A stretch of DNA of 64,000 bases from NCBI RefSeq assembly GCF_019598945.1, contig NZ_CP080598.1, positions 3,720,001 to 3,784,000 on the forward strand. The letters run 5' to 3'. Of the stretch, positions 27,320-36,993 are shown piece by piece; positions within the stretch are counted from its first letter, which is position 1; every line of letters begins with the position of its first letter. The notes beneath the pieces were generated by a model. It had not been told where the DNA came from. It saw nothing but the letters and a program-made list of their open reading frames with translations, and did not search any database. This stretch comes from Sphaerospermopsis torques-reginae ITEP-024 (GTDB lineage: Bacteria > Cyanobacteriota > Cyanobacteriia > Cyanobacteriales > Nostocaceae). Both the position numbers and the translations under genes were made by a program.

Positions 27320-27589
27320 CTAAACCTTAGAACCTCCAAGAAGAGTATCCAGTTGGCCTGTGCTGTCTAAAGTGTAAAGATTATCACAACCACCAATGTG
27401 ATGATCATTGATAAAAATTTGAGGCAGAGAACGCTTTCCATTTGCTCTTTGAGCCATTTCATTTCTTGCTACCTCATCTCCATCAATGTTGTATTCGATG
27501 AAATCAACGCCTTTATTTAATAGTAGGTTTTTGGCACGGTTACAAAATGGGCAGGTACTCCAAGTGTAGATTTCTACTTTGGCAGTCAT
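27320..27589 (-). CDS. grxC: Glutaredoxin 3 (GrxC)
   Basis: This is an 89-residue glutaredoxin with the dithiol active site CPFC (YTWSTCPFCNRAKNLL), cis-Pro in SLPQIFINDHHIGGCDNL, and a normal C-terminal helix. It reduces disulfides with glutathione. Transcribed before gshB on the same strand, it forms a functional pair with glutathione synthesis, though about 450 bases with a MITE-like element lie between them, so they need not share a message. Confidence 0.96.
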   Translation of the reverse strand: MTAKVEIYTWSTCPFCNRAKNLLLNKGVDFIEYNIDGDEVARNEMAQRANGKRSLPQIFINDHHIGGCDNLYTLDSTGQLDTLLGGSKV

Positions 27590-27732
27590 AACATCCTCAA
27601 GTTGAGCAAATACTTTTCAATTATAAAAGGTAGCTTCTGTCCCATCCTTGGCCAGAACGATGCAAGAGCTACCGAAAAATAATCCAAAATCCAAAATCCA
27701 AAATCTAAAATTTTCAAGCTCAATTTTCAAGC

Positions 27733-29376
27733 TCAACCGCCGTCTACTGCATATTGAATCAACTGGGACAGGCGTAGGCGTAGTGTTTCTAAACCTAAAC
27801 GTTGACTAGCTGAGATAAACACCGCCAAAGGAAATTCTTCTCGCGCCAAAGCCAGAGTTTCAGTATCGACTTGATCGATCTTGTTAAATACAACTAATGC
27901 CGGACCAGGAGTGATAGGCATTTGGGCAAGAATATCCCGAACTGACCGAATATGACTCAAACAAGCAGGATGAGACAAATCTACTAAATGTAGTAGGGCA
28001 TCTGCTTCGGTAACTTCCTCCAAAGTGGCGCGAAAAGCATCCATTAAAGAAGCTGGTAATTCATGAATAAACCCTACAGTATCTGTAATTAAGGTTTCCT
28101 GGGGTTCATTTGTATCCGCATGAGCAATAATCAGACGACGGGTGGTGGGATCAAGTGTGGCAAAAAGTTGGTCGGCTGTATATACTTCCGCGTTAGTGAG
28201 GGCGTTGAGCAAGGTAGACTTGCCCGCGTTGGTATAACCCACCAAGGCCACAGAAGGAACTTCCCGATGTTGTCGCCGCTGACGTAACCGACAACGATGA
28301 GCTTGCAGTTGGTTAACTTCTTGTTGTAGTCGGGAAATTCGCCTTTGAATAGCTCGCCGTTCTGTTTCTAGTTTGGTTTCACCGGGTCCACGAGTCCCGA
28401 TCCCACCCCCTAGTCGGGACATGGCTCTGCCTCGTCCTGTGAGTCGTGGCAGCATATATTCTAGCTGCGCTAGTTCTACTTGTAATTTACCAGCACCTGA
28501 TTGGGCGCGTTGGGCAAAGATATCTAATATTACTTCTGTGCGATCAACAACTCTGACACCAATTTGCGCTTCTAGATTGCGGACTTGAGCGGGTGAAAGG
28601 TCACGATCAAAAACCACAAGATTTGCTCCCAAGGTTTGGGCGGTTAAAGCTACTTCTTGGACTTTACCTTCACCTATTACGGTTTGGGGATGAATGCGCG
28701 ATCGCTTTTGTTGTAAGGTCTGTAAGACATCACCCCCAGCCGTATCTACTAACCTTGCTAGTTCGGCGATGGTGTCTTCAAATTGTTGGGGTGTCATATC
28801 ATTGGTTTGTACCCCAACAATGACCACCCGATCATGGTCAGCGTCTACTTCCTGAGCGATATATTCTCTCTGAAATTCTTCTTCTAGACTTTCTACCAAG
28901 TCCAGAAAATCCTGTTCGGCGATCGCTTCTAAACTCAAAGGTGGCGATACGCTGGAATATAAGGCGGAGTCTGGAATACTCATTCCTGATGACTGAGTTA
29001 AAACTAACTGTCTGCTATTGGCTACCAAATGCGCCAAATAAGCTTCTTTCACGTACCCAGTTGCTCCCCCACCCCGACGGGTAAATCCTGTGCCGGTAAT
29101 ATTCAGCATTACTAGAGCATCTAAGCGTTGTAGCGCCATTGCTGTCAGTGCCGCCTCATTCGGTGGTTCTGCTTTGAGATGGGTGGCTATACAACGAATA
29201 CCGCTCAACCGTTCTGCACCATAACGGGGCAGTTCTAGGGGTGGGATTTGGGTTTGACGTGGATTGCCTACCCCTACCCGGATCACTTGTCCGCGACGGT
29301 TGAGGTAGGCACATACAGGTTGATTTATTTCCGTACTAATTGCTGCCAGCCTTTGGGCGAACTCCGGTGTTGTCAT
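27733..29376 (-). CDS. hflX: Ribosome-associated GTPase HflX
   Basis: HflX splits stalled or hibernating ribosomes. The 547-residue protein has a cyanobacterial N-terminal extension (FAQRLAAISTEINQPVCAYL), an HflX domain (VIGEGKVQEVAL, VVFDRDLSPAQVRNLE, ARRAQSGAGK-like AQRAQSGAGKLQVELAQLEY), and a GTPase domain with G1 GYTNAGKS at about 380-387, G3 DTVGFI and G4 NKID. It is complete. It lies 130 bases before grxC on the same strand. Confidence 0.95.
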   Translation of the reverse strand: MTTPEFAQRLAAISTEINQPVCAYLNRRGQVIRVGVGNPRQTQIPPLELPRYGAERLSGIRCIATHLKAEPPNEAALTAMALQRLDALVMLNITGTGFTRRGGGATGYVKEAYLAHLVANSRQLVLTQSSGMSIPDSALYSSVSPPLSLEAIAEQDFLDLVESLEEEFQREYIAQEVDADHDRVVIVGVQTNDMTPQQFEDTIAELARLVDTAGGDVLQTLQQKRSRIHPQTVIGEGKVQEVALTAQTLGANLVVFDRDLSPAQVRNLEAQIGVRVVDRTEVILDIFAQRAQSGAGKLQVELAQLEYMLPRLTGRGRAMSRLGGGIGTRGPGETKLETERRAIQRRISRLQQEVNQLQAHRCRLRQRRQHREVPSVALVGYTNAGKSTLLNALTNAEVYTADQLFATLDPTTRRLIIAHADTNEPQETLITDTVGFIHELPASLMDAFRATLEEVTEADALLHLVDLSHPACLSHIRSVRDILAQMPITPGPALVVFNKIDQVDTETLALAREEFPLAVFISASQRLGLETLRLRLSQLIQYAVDGG

Positions 29377-29551
29377 GCGATCGCCCGATATACGCTGGTG
29401 GTACAGCCGCTGTAGTTGTTTTAGCTGGCTGGACTTTAAACCTTGGAGATTTCCGAAGATAGTCTCTATAGGCGTTTATGACCAGTTAACTGGCCCCCCC
29501 GAATTATTGTATATTTTTATTTTAACCCAATACTATGGAAATACTTGTTGG

Positions 29552-30151
29552 TTAAGGGGAAAGGGATATTTCTGACTTACGCCCAGAACTACTAGCTGAT
29601 TCTTCTGGATTGAAATCTGGGACTGTTGTTAACTTCAAGACATTTAATGATTTCCAATCAAAAAAATCCTGGGCGCGATGAATAAAATAATCAATTAAAA
29701 AAGGTCTCCCCAAAAAAACAAAGGTAATGGGAATATTATCTCTAAAACTCTCTCGCAGTTTATTTAAGTGATCTAAAATTGGGGGAACACTGCTTAAATC
29801 ATGAGAACGGGTTTCTGTGATTTCGCCAAACTTTTCTTTTTCATACTGATAGATCGAATATTCTAAACCTTTGATAAATAAGACATCAAATTGCTGATGG
29901 ATGTAGAGATTCAAAACTCGCTCATATAAAGTATTAACTGGTTCAACTAGACGTAAAATTTCTAGTTTTTTCTCTGGTATATCATGGAGAATCCGAGAAA
30001 AAAGTTTCTCAGCCTCCAGGGGTTTACACTCAACAAACAATAAGCCAAACTCATTGTTTTTTTTGCGTTTCAGAGCGTTGAGCAAAGTTTGATATTCTTC
30101 GTATCCTTCTGGGGGTACGTCTTGATCCCAGTCACTAAAATCTAAATTCAT
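29552..30151 (-). CDS. Truncated paralogue of the N-terminal domain of the TPR protein
   Basis: The 199-residue protein resembles the first 180 residues of the TPR protein at 31714-33291. Shared features are WD.D.PP...YQ.LL.AL at the start, LFVECKPLE versus YFVQCTPVE, ILRLVEPVNTLY versus VLRLLEPVDKLY, LFIKGLEYSIYQYEK, and FVFLGRPFLIDYFIHRAQDFFDW. After about residue 183 the resemblance ends in a Ser-rich tail, where the longer protein continues to TPRs, so a frameshift or truncation is likely. It overlaps the ATPase stop by four bases (ATGA), so it is translationally coupled. The domain looks like an AAA-type core without a Walker A; this is inference. Confidence 0.7.
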   Translation of the reverse strand: MNLDFSDWDQDVPPEGYEEYQTLLNALKRKKNNEFGLLFVECKPLEAEKLFSRILHDIPEKKLEILRLVEPVNTLYERVLNLYIHQQFDVLFIKGLEYSIYQYEKEKFGEITETRSHDLSSVPPILDHLNKLRESFRDNIPITFVFLGRPFLIDYFIHRAQDFFDWKSLNVLKLTTVPDFNPEESASSSGRKSEISLSP

Positions 30152-31473
30152 GGGAGATTTTCTACAGCTTCTTTAAATTCCTGAATACCTTGAATCAGTG
30201 GGTGAATATCATACCAACGCTGCATCTCCCCTTCTTGATCCAAATAGCGGTACTCTAACAGGCAGCGATTAAACATCAAACTCCGATATTGATCATCGTT
30301 GATGATACGCTTAGAACGGGATACTTCTGCTAACAAACTCCATTGATGGTTTTCCACAGCGCGGCGGTAGGTATCTCTGGCTTGAGTAATGGCGCGTCGA
30401 ACTGCTCTTTCGGAAATTGGTAAATCTTGAGTACGTCCAATAGCATCCTGAGTCAACAATAGCAAATTTCTGACGTGACCTCCACTCATCAAACAAAGTC
30501 GTTCTAGGGTTTCTGCGCTGTCAAAAATTGCCGTTTCTAAGGGTTTATCTGGTGCAAACTGCTTAACTCGTCTGGAAATCACCTCTTTCACTTTCTTGAT
30601 TCCGGGTTGATAGATTTCGCCTTTGGGAGTGCGTACCATCACCATTGGTAAAATTTGTGGATCACCATAGATATCACGCAGGTCTGTAGCTCTGGTAGAA
30701 TAGACCATAGCAATGGGTAGAGTATAGATTAAATGGCAATCTAAGGCTTTAAGTTGTTCACAACGGTCTAAGAAAACCTCTTCATAATTGGTGCGATCTC
30801 CATCTTTGACTAACACCATTCTATCTAAGTTATCAACAATTACTGCCAGTTGGGTGCAGTGAGCAGGTAAACGCTTTTTCACATCAGCGATAAACTCATT
30901 TAAGACTTTAATCAAAGTCACAGTATGAGGATTGACTGTTTCTCGGATTTGTTGGCGTAATTCGGGAACAGCCCTTAAATTTGCTGTCAATTTGGCAAAC
31001 TGACTAATTTGCATTTCTACATTCATATCCTCGATGTGAATTTCAGTTAGCGCCAAATCTTTCAAATCTTGCCAACGATCTTTGAGCCAATTTAGCACTG
31101 GTTGAGGATTGCCAATTGTTCGCAAATCTTTGAGTAACCTCCGAGTACAAGCCAAGAGAATATCTGTATATTGGGCATCTTCTGAATCAATATCCTCTTC
31201 ATCCGCAGCAAAATAAACTACATAACATTGTCTTGCTTCCAAATATTCCTTGAGTCTCAGTAATTCTGTAGATTTACCTGCTCCTCTATGACCAGAATAT
31301 AATTGACAAGTATTTTGATTTGCTAACTGAATACGATTTCCTAATTCTTCTAAAATATCTGCTTCTCCCCGCACATCTTGACAGTCTACATAGTTGGGAT
31401 CACCGGCGGGTAAGGGTTGGAATGGATTAAAAGCATTATAGAGGTTTTTGAGTAATTCAGTATTGTTGGACAT
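30148..31473 (-). CDS. AAA/STAND-like ATPase of a TPR-linked cassette
   Basis: This 441-residue P-loop ATPase has Walker A GHRGAGKST at 61-69 and Walker B VIVDNLDR at 211-218. A C-terminal winged-helix-like part contains LPISERAVRRAITQARDTYRRA. The hhhhDNLDR Walker B resembles ORC/KAP-type regulators. It is sandwiched between two genes encoding a shared domain, one fused to TPRs. Such ATPase plus TPR cassettes occur widely in cyanobacteria and have been proposed to act in signalling or conflict. No effector domain is visible in this copy, so the function is open. Confidence 0.75.
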   Translation of the reverse strand: MSNNTELLKNLYNAFNPFQPLPAGDPNYVDCQDVRGEADILEELGNRIQLANQNTCQLYSGHRGAGKSTELLRLKEYLEARQCYVVYFAADEEDIDSEDAQYTDILLACTRRLLKDLRTIGNPQPVLNWLKDRWQDLKDLALTEIHIEDMNVEMQISQFAKLTANLRAVPELRQQIRETVNPHTVTLIKVLNEFIADVKKRLPAHCTQLAVIVDNLDRMVLVKDGDRTNYEEVFLDRCEQLKALDCHLIYTLPIAMVYSTRATDLRDIYGDPQILPMVMVRTPKGEIYQPGIKKVKEVISRRVKQFAPDKPLETAIFDSAETLERLCLMSGGHVRNLLLLTQDAIGRTQDLPISERAVRRAITQARDTYRRAVENHQWSLLAEVSRSKRIINDDQYRSLMFNRCLLEYRYLDQEGEMQRWYDIHPLIQGIQEFKEAVENLP

Positions 31474-31713
31474 AGGTAAACAACTTAGTTGATGCGGTTC
31501 TGATGATGCTAAAAAGTTAGATGAAATCAGCCATAAAAAACAAGCAATATAATTTTAATGTCAGAAGTTAAAAATGTCAGATATTTAAAATCTCCACAGT
31601 GAAAATTGTAGCCAAAAGGTATATACATATATGGTTCACAGATGCAATTACCTGAGTAGAAGTTATTTCCATAATCAATTCATAAAAAGATTTTAATTTT
31701 CAATTAATCATAC
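31474..31713. other. AT-rich gap inside the ATPase/TPR cassette
   Basis: A short AT-rich stretch with no ORF or hairpin of note. It separates the TPR gene from the ATPase gene, so the ATPase pair may have its own promoter. Confidence 0.4.
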
Positions 31714-33291
31714 TTAATTAATCATACCCCTACGTATTAAATCTTGAAAACGTGCATCTTCTCGAATACAATGAAAATCAGGATCAGCGTTGGCCATTTT
31801 TGCAAACTCTTCAGGTCTGAGATTAATTGCTTGCTCCAAGTTTTCTAGTGCTTGCTCAATACTACCTTGAATAGCATAACAACAAGCTTTATTGTACCAA
31901 GCATATTTATCATCAGGTTTTATTCTTAATGCTTGATCATAAGAGAACAGAGCTTCGTCCATACGTCCCAAATCATCCAGTGCATTACCTCGATTGTTCC
32001 AAGCATAGTGATCATCAGGTTGAATTTTCAGAGCTTGATCATAAGAGAAAACAGCTTCTTCATTATTTCCTATTTTGCGGAGTGCGATACCCAAATTGTA
32101 CCAAGCATAGTGGTCATCAGGTTGAATTTTTAAAGCTTGTTTATAAGAAAAAATTGCTTCTTCATATCTGCCTAAATTCCGCAGCGCGATACCACGATTA
32201 TTCCAAGTAAAACAATCATTGGGTCTTAAATTGAGAGATTGATCATAAGATGAAATTGCTTCTTGATTGCGTCCTAAATTCCGTAGTGCATTACCTTGAT
32301 TGTACCAAAAATATGGGTCGTCCACCTTAAATCTTAAAGCTTCTTCATAAGAAGAAAGTGCTTCTTCATTACGTCCTAAGTTCAGCAGAGCATTACCTCG
32401 ATTGTACCAAAAATATGGATCATCAGGCTTAAATTCTAAAGCTTTTTCATAAGATAAAATCGCTTCTGCGTTGCATCCTAAATTCAAGAGTGCATGACCT
32501 CGGTTGTACCAAGCATAATGATCATTAGAGTTCAATTTTAATTCTTGTTCATAGAATGTAATTGCAGTTTCATATTCACCAGCAGAATAAAGTAGATTTC
32601 CCAATTCAAAAAGCAAACTTGCTTTATTACTATCTGTTTGATGTTTTTCGGCGAGAAGTTCTTGAATTTCTAGAACTTTTTCAATTTTTTCCTCAGAAGT
32701 AAGTTGTAGATATTTTTCATAGTCTCCTTCTAGTAAAAGACGACGAGATTCTTCTTCCACTAATTCTGGTGTAGTTGGTAATTCATATACTCCAGAACGC
32801 CAATCAAAGAAATCAGGAGCGCGATGAATTAAATAGCTCAGTGAAAAGGAACGCAATAAAAATACAAAGCAAAATGGAAAATCATCCCTAAATCTTTCTC
32901 TTTGTTGGTTGAGATGATTTAGTATGGGTGGTACTTTAGTTAAATTGATAAACTCACCTTCAGTTATTTCACCAAAGTTTCTTTTTTCATATTTATACAA
33001 GGAATATTCCAAACCTTTAATTAACAAGATGTCAACTGTTTGACCTTGAATGTAATTAGCTATTTGCTGATATAGCTTATCCACTGGTTCTAGCAAGCGT
33101 AATACAGCTATTTTTTTATGGGGAAGATCCTGGGGAATTTTATGTATAAAACGATCTGATTCCACAGGAGTACATTGTACAAAATATAAACCAAATCCTA
33201 ATTTTCTGTCCAGGGCGCAGAGTAAATCTTGATATAGTTCTTCGGGATCTGGTGGTAAATCATCATCCCAGCTACTGGTATTGAGTATCAT
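31714..33291 (-). CDS. TPR protein with an N-terminal AAA-like domain
   Basis: This 525-residue protein has an N-terminal domain of about 185 residues shared with the protein at 29552-30151, a short helical linker (residues 185-225) and then about eight tetratricopeptide repeats. The repeats are nearly identical (NRGNALLNLGRNEEALSSY-type units, period 34 residues or 102 bp), which points to recent repeat expansion. The C-terminus (DPDFHCIREDARFQDLIRR) is a common TPR capping end. TPRs mediate protein contacts, so it may present a partner to the ATPase. A signal peptide is absent, and it is likely cytoplasmic. Confidence 0.82.
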   Translation of the reverse strand: MILNTSSWDDDLPPDPEELYQDLLCALDRKLGFGLYFVQCTPVESDRFIHKIPQDLPHKKIAVLRLLEPVDKLYQQIANYIQGQTVDILLIKGLEYSLYKYEKRNFGEITEGEFINLTKVPPILNHLNQQRERFRDDFPFCFVFLLRSFSLSYLIHRAPDFFDWRSGVYELPTTPELVEEESRRLLLEGDYEKYLQLTSEEKIEKVLEIQELLAEKHQTDSNKASLLFELGNLLYSAGEYETAITFYEQELKLNSNDHYAWYNRGHALLNLGCNAEAILSYEKALEFKPDDPYFWYNRGNALLNLGRNEEALSSYEEALRFKVDDPYFWYNQGNALRNLGRNQEAISSYDQSLNLRPNDCFTWNNRGIALRNLGRYEEAIFSYKQALKIQPDDHYAWYNLGIALRKIGNNEEAVFSYDQALKIQPDDHYAWNNRGNALDDLGRMDEALFSYDQALRIKPDDKYAWYNKACCYAIQGSIEQALENLEQAINLRPEEFAKMANADPDFHCIREDARFQDLIRRGMIN

Positions 33292-33925
33292 ATAGATTTG
33301 ATGGTAGATGCTTGCGTAAAAACTCCCAAATTAGATATAAATTTTACACTATGGTTATTTTTTAGTATTTGAGCCTCATCTTCAATCATCATAATCCTGT
33401 TCTTTAAGTTCAGGTAAAGTTTGGGGTTAAAAATTTTAGGGATTTTACTTAGAGAATGTTTTAAAAGTTTATGGCTAACGCCACGCTACGCTATCGGCGA
33501 ATATAATTCGCTACTATACAAACTAAGTCCACTAGTGGACTAATGAAAAATCAAGGCTTTTGAACCCACGAAGGTGGGTTTTGTCTGTGTAGACGCGATT
33601 TATAATCGCCAAGGGATGTATGAATTTAGACTTTTCAAACAACCTCTTAGTCAATCTTGATGACTTAGTTATGACCATTCCAGACTTTTTGTACATCGTA
33701 ATAAATGAGGAATACTTTAAACATCATTATTTCAATAATAGGGGTTTGTCTCTGTTCATATTAGTATATTCATTTAAGTAGATTTTAAACCAAATTCTTT
33801 ATTCTACGTAAGAGGAGTTAGGATTCAGGTTTATGGAAAAGCAGAGTACTTAAGTGTAGTTTAATTTATATGTCAGCTACTGAAGTTTTGTCCTGACATA
33901 CTACCTCCCAGTGGTAATTTTACAG
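33292..33925. other. Intergenic region with composite dispersed repeat
   Basis: It contains a composite repeat at about 33480-33620. The parts are CGCTACGCTATCGGCGAA, the 16-bp palindrome AGTCCACTAGTGGACT (33527-33542), the hairpin CCCACGAAGGTGGGTTTTG, and GTGTAGACGCGATTTATAATCGC. Such blocks recur in Nostocales genomes, as I remember. The hairpin with its T run could act as a terminator on the plus strand. No gene was seen. Confidence 0.55.
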
Positions 33926-36340
33926 TCAATGGGTAAAGCGTCGTAATAAAATGGAGTTGGTGACAACACTAACTGAACTAAAAGCCATGAGGGCAGCGGC
34001 GCTGGAAGGGCTAAGAACAAAGCCAAAATGGGGTAGTAAAACACCGGCTGCTAAGGGAATACCAATTGTATTATATGCAAAAGCCCAAAATAAATTTTGG
34101 CGTATTTTGTTGAAAGTGGCACGACTCAGTTGTATTGATTCCACAACATCAGAAAGACTATCACGCATTAATATAATTTCGGCTGTTTCCATAGCTACAT
34201 CTGTTCCAGAATGTAAAGCAATGCCGACATCTGCCTGAGATAATGCGGGAGCGTCATTGATGCCATCTCCTACCATAGCAACGCTAGTGGTTTTACTGAT
34301 CTCTCCGGTTTGAAGAGCTTGGATGGTGCTGGCTTTTTTAGCTGGGGGAATACCTGCCATGACATCGGTGCTGTTGAGTCCGAGTTGTTGGGCGATCGCA
34401 TTCGCTGCTTCTAATCTATCACCACTCAGTATAATTACTCGCAAACCCATCTGACGCAGTTTGTCTACTGTTGCTTTTGCATCTGGTCTCAGTGTATCAC
34501 TGACGGCAATTAATCCAACTAAATTCTCACCAACTGCAACACTAATCACGGTTTTCCCCTGTTCCGCTAATCTTTGTGCGTGTTCTTGAGTAGTTTCACT
34601 GATAGTAATTCCATGCCAGTTTAACCATTCCCAGTTACCTAAGAGTACGTTGTTTCCTTCTACGACAGCAGATACACCCATTCCTGGCTCAGTATGAAAG
34701 TCTACTGCGTGGGGAATGGATAAATTTAGCCGCTTTGCTTCTTGATCAATTGCTTTAGCTAGGGGGTGATAAGTACCGCTTTCTACTGCTGCTGCTAGTT
34801 GCAGAAGTGAGGATGGTTCTAAGTCTGTAAATGGTAAACAGTCTGTAACTGTGGGGTTGCCTGTGGTGAGAGTGCCGGTTTTATCAAAGACTACGGTATT
34901 TAGTTGGTGGACTTTTTCTAACACATCACCACCTTTAATTAATAAACCGCGTTCTGCACCCATACCAGTACCGACGAGAATAGCTGTGGGTGTAGCGAGT
35001 CCTAAAGCACAGGGACAAGCAACCACCATCACAGCGATCGCTAATTTTAAACTGATTAAAACTGAAGAATGTTGGATGTTGGCGGCTTGATGATGTGCTG
35101 CATGACTCATCATTTCCATACCATTGGAAAGAATATTCACCTCTGGCCAAATGTGAGTACCAAAAAAGTACCAAAACAAAAATGTCAGCAAAGAAGCTGT
35201 TAAAACTCCATAGGTAAAATAACCAGCAACCGTATCTGCTAATTTCTGAACAGGTGCTTTGCGAGTTTGGGCAGTTTCTACCAAAGCGACAATGTGCGCC
35301 AAAGTAGTATCATCTCCGGTTCTGGTTGCTTGAATAGCGATCGCACCAGACTGGTTAATAGTTCCTGCTGCAACAGCATCTCCTGGTTGCTTCATCACTG
35401 GTACTGCTTCACCAGTTAACATTGACTCATCTACCGTTGTTTGTCCAAAGCGCACCTCGCCATCAACAGGTATTTTATCACCTGGTAACACCTGTAACCA
35501 TTCACCAACTCGCACTTGTTCGGCTGGTATTTCAATAATATTTGCCCCTGCTACTAATTTCTCTGAGTCTGGGTTAACAATTAATCTAGCTATCTGAGGT
35601 TGAAGTGCTAATAATTGCCGAAATGCAGATGCAGCGCGTCCTCTAGCTTGTTTTTCTAAAGTTCTTCCCAGCAAAATAAAACCCAGCATCATCACTGGTT
35701 CATCAAAAAAGCATTCCCAACCCATTTGGGGAAACAACAGCGCCACCAAACTAGCAATATAAGCTGTGAGACTTCCCAAACCGATCAAGGTATTCATATT
35801 TGGCGCTCCCCGTCGCCAACCTTGCCAGCCATCTATAATAATGGGACGACCAGGAATGAGTAATGCTACTGTTGCTAGTCCACAGTGAAACCAGATGTTA
35901 TTCAATATTGGGAAAATAAAACCACCAAAATGTCCTATTCCTGAAAATAACAATAATACAAAAGCAACTACTAATTGTTGGAAAGCCGCTTGCATTTCCT
36001 GACGCTGTTTTGCGTCTGGATCAGATTTTTCCTTCCCTGCTTGAGTTTTCGCTGTGCGGGGTTGAGAAGGAAAACCTGTAGCTGTTAATGTTTGTGCTAA
36101 TGCTTGTGCCAGTGCATCGGCATCTACAGCACCAACTTCTGCTTCTATAACTGCCACTTCTGTAGCTAGGTTGACGCAGACATTTTTAACGTCTGGATGT
36201 TGGGTTAGCTGTCTTTCTACTGCTTTCACACAGCCAGCGCACTTCATACCCCCTACATCTAAAATAATTTTCTCTGAGTTGGTATCTCTATTGGAGAGGG
36301 CGGTTTCTGGGGTAAGTTTAGTTTCAGGAACAAGTTGCAT
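33926..36340 (-). CDS. Copper-transporting P1B-type ATPase
   Basis: This 804-residue heavy-metal ATPase has an N-terminal metal-binding domain with Cys34-x2-Cys37 (GMKCAGC), about eight membrane spans, the ion-binding Cys442-Pro-Cys444 (ACPCALGLATP), the phosphorylation site Asp486 (DKTGTLTTG), TGEAVP in the actuator domain and GDGINDAPAL. The CPC motif indicates Cu(I). A His-rich stretch (SHAAHHQAANIQHS) sits in a loop before the CPC span. The N-terminus resembles cyanobacterial CtaA, which feeds copper toward plastocyanin, more than PacS, but I cannot separate them with certainty. Confidence 0.92.
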   Translation of the reverse strand: MQLVPETKLTPETALSNRDTNSEKIILDVGGMKCAGCVKAVERQLTQHPDVKNVCVNLATEVAVIEAEVGAVDADALAQALAQTLTATGFPSQPRTAKTQAGKEKSDPDAKQRQEMQAAFQQLVVAFVLLLFSGIGHFGGFIFPILNNIWFHCGLATVALLIPGRPIIIDGWQGWRRGAPNMNTLIGLGSLTAYIASLVALLFPQMGWECFFDEPVMMLGFILLGRTLEKQARGRAASAFRQLLALQPQIARLIVNPDSEKLVAGANIIEIPAEQVRVGEWLQVLPGDKIPVDGEVRFGQTTVDESMLTGEAVPVMKQPGDAVAAGTINQSGAIAIQATRTGDDTTLAHIVALVETAQTRKAPVQKLADTVAGYFTYGVLTASLLTFLFWYFFGTHIWPEVNILSNGMEMMSHAAHHQAANIQHSSVLISLKLAIAVMVVACPCALGLATPTAILVGTGMGAERGLLIKGGDVLEKVHQLNTVVFDKTGTLTTGNPTVTDCLPFTDLEPSSLLQLAAAVESGTYHPLAKAIDQEAKRLNLSIPHAVDFHTEPGMGVSAVVEGNNVLLGNWEWLNWHGITISETTQEHAQRLAEQGKTVISVAVGENLVGLIAVSDTLRPDAKATVDKLRQMGLRVIILSGDRLEAANAIAQQLGLNSTDVMAGIPPAKKASTIQALQTGEISKTTSVAMVGDGINDAPALSQADVGIALHSGTDVAMETAEIILMRDSLSDVVESIQLSRATFNKIRQNLFWAFAYNTIGIPLAAGVLLPHFGFVLSPSSAAALMAFSSVSVVTNSILLRRFTH

Positions 36341-36993
36341 GACAAGTTATGAGATTCGCTACAAAAATGCAATGCCTAAAAAAAGGCAGTTCTACTTTGA
36401 GAGTAGGCGAAATCTGGAACTATGACCAACTGTGATAGTATTTATTTAAGAAATTAAAATAGTAAGCATTCAGCTATCAGTAATCAGTAATCAGCTAATA
36501 GCAGTAATAACAAAGATTCAGAAATTTTAATTTCAGGAATGTTATCTGCATCTGTTTCTTTTTACTCTTGGTATTTCAATATTTCAGGTACTGACGGAAA
36601 CCGATGGAAAATGATGGCTGAATGCTTACTTAAAATATTTAGTGAGATTTGTCACAGACTGTCAACGAATCCAGCGCCCATAGGTCAAATATATCACAGA
36701 TACAAGTTGTATAGGCAACATGAAAATTATACTTTTGTAGAAATAGTTAATTTCCCAATGGGATGTAGTGGTGAAATACACCATAGATAGTGTTAATAAG
36801 ATTAGGGAAGTTAGATGCTTAGATTTGAGTGTTGGCATATTTTCAGAAAATAGGGAATAGGGAATAGGGAATAGGGGAGAAAAATTTTAGATTTTAGATT
36901 TTAGATTGGATTTGACAAAAACAATCCAAAATCCAAAATCCAAAATCCAAAATCCAAAATAAAAAACTCCTGACTCCTGACTCCTGAAACTTT
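36341..36993. other. Intergenic region upstream of copper ATPase with STRRs
   Basis: It holds the ATPase promoter region, CAGTAAT repeats (36476-36495), AATAGGG heptamers (36850-36873), and the mirrored TTTAGAT and CCAAAAT heptamer arrays (36889-36960), which are partly complementary and may fold. The only long ORF here has no family resemblance. Confidence 0.55.

Noticed and set aside
31930-32650. Regular 102-bp periodicity read as a CRISPR or satellite
   Set aside because: It is coding: each unit is one or more TPR motifs in a continuous frame.
36539-36790. 83-codon ORF upstream of the copper ATPase
   Set aside because: No recognisable family, no good start signal and low coding character.
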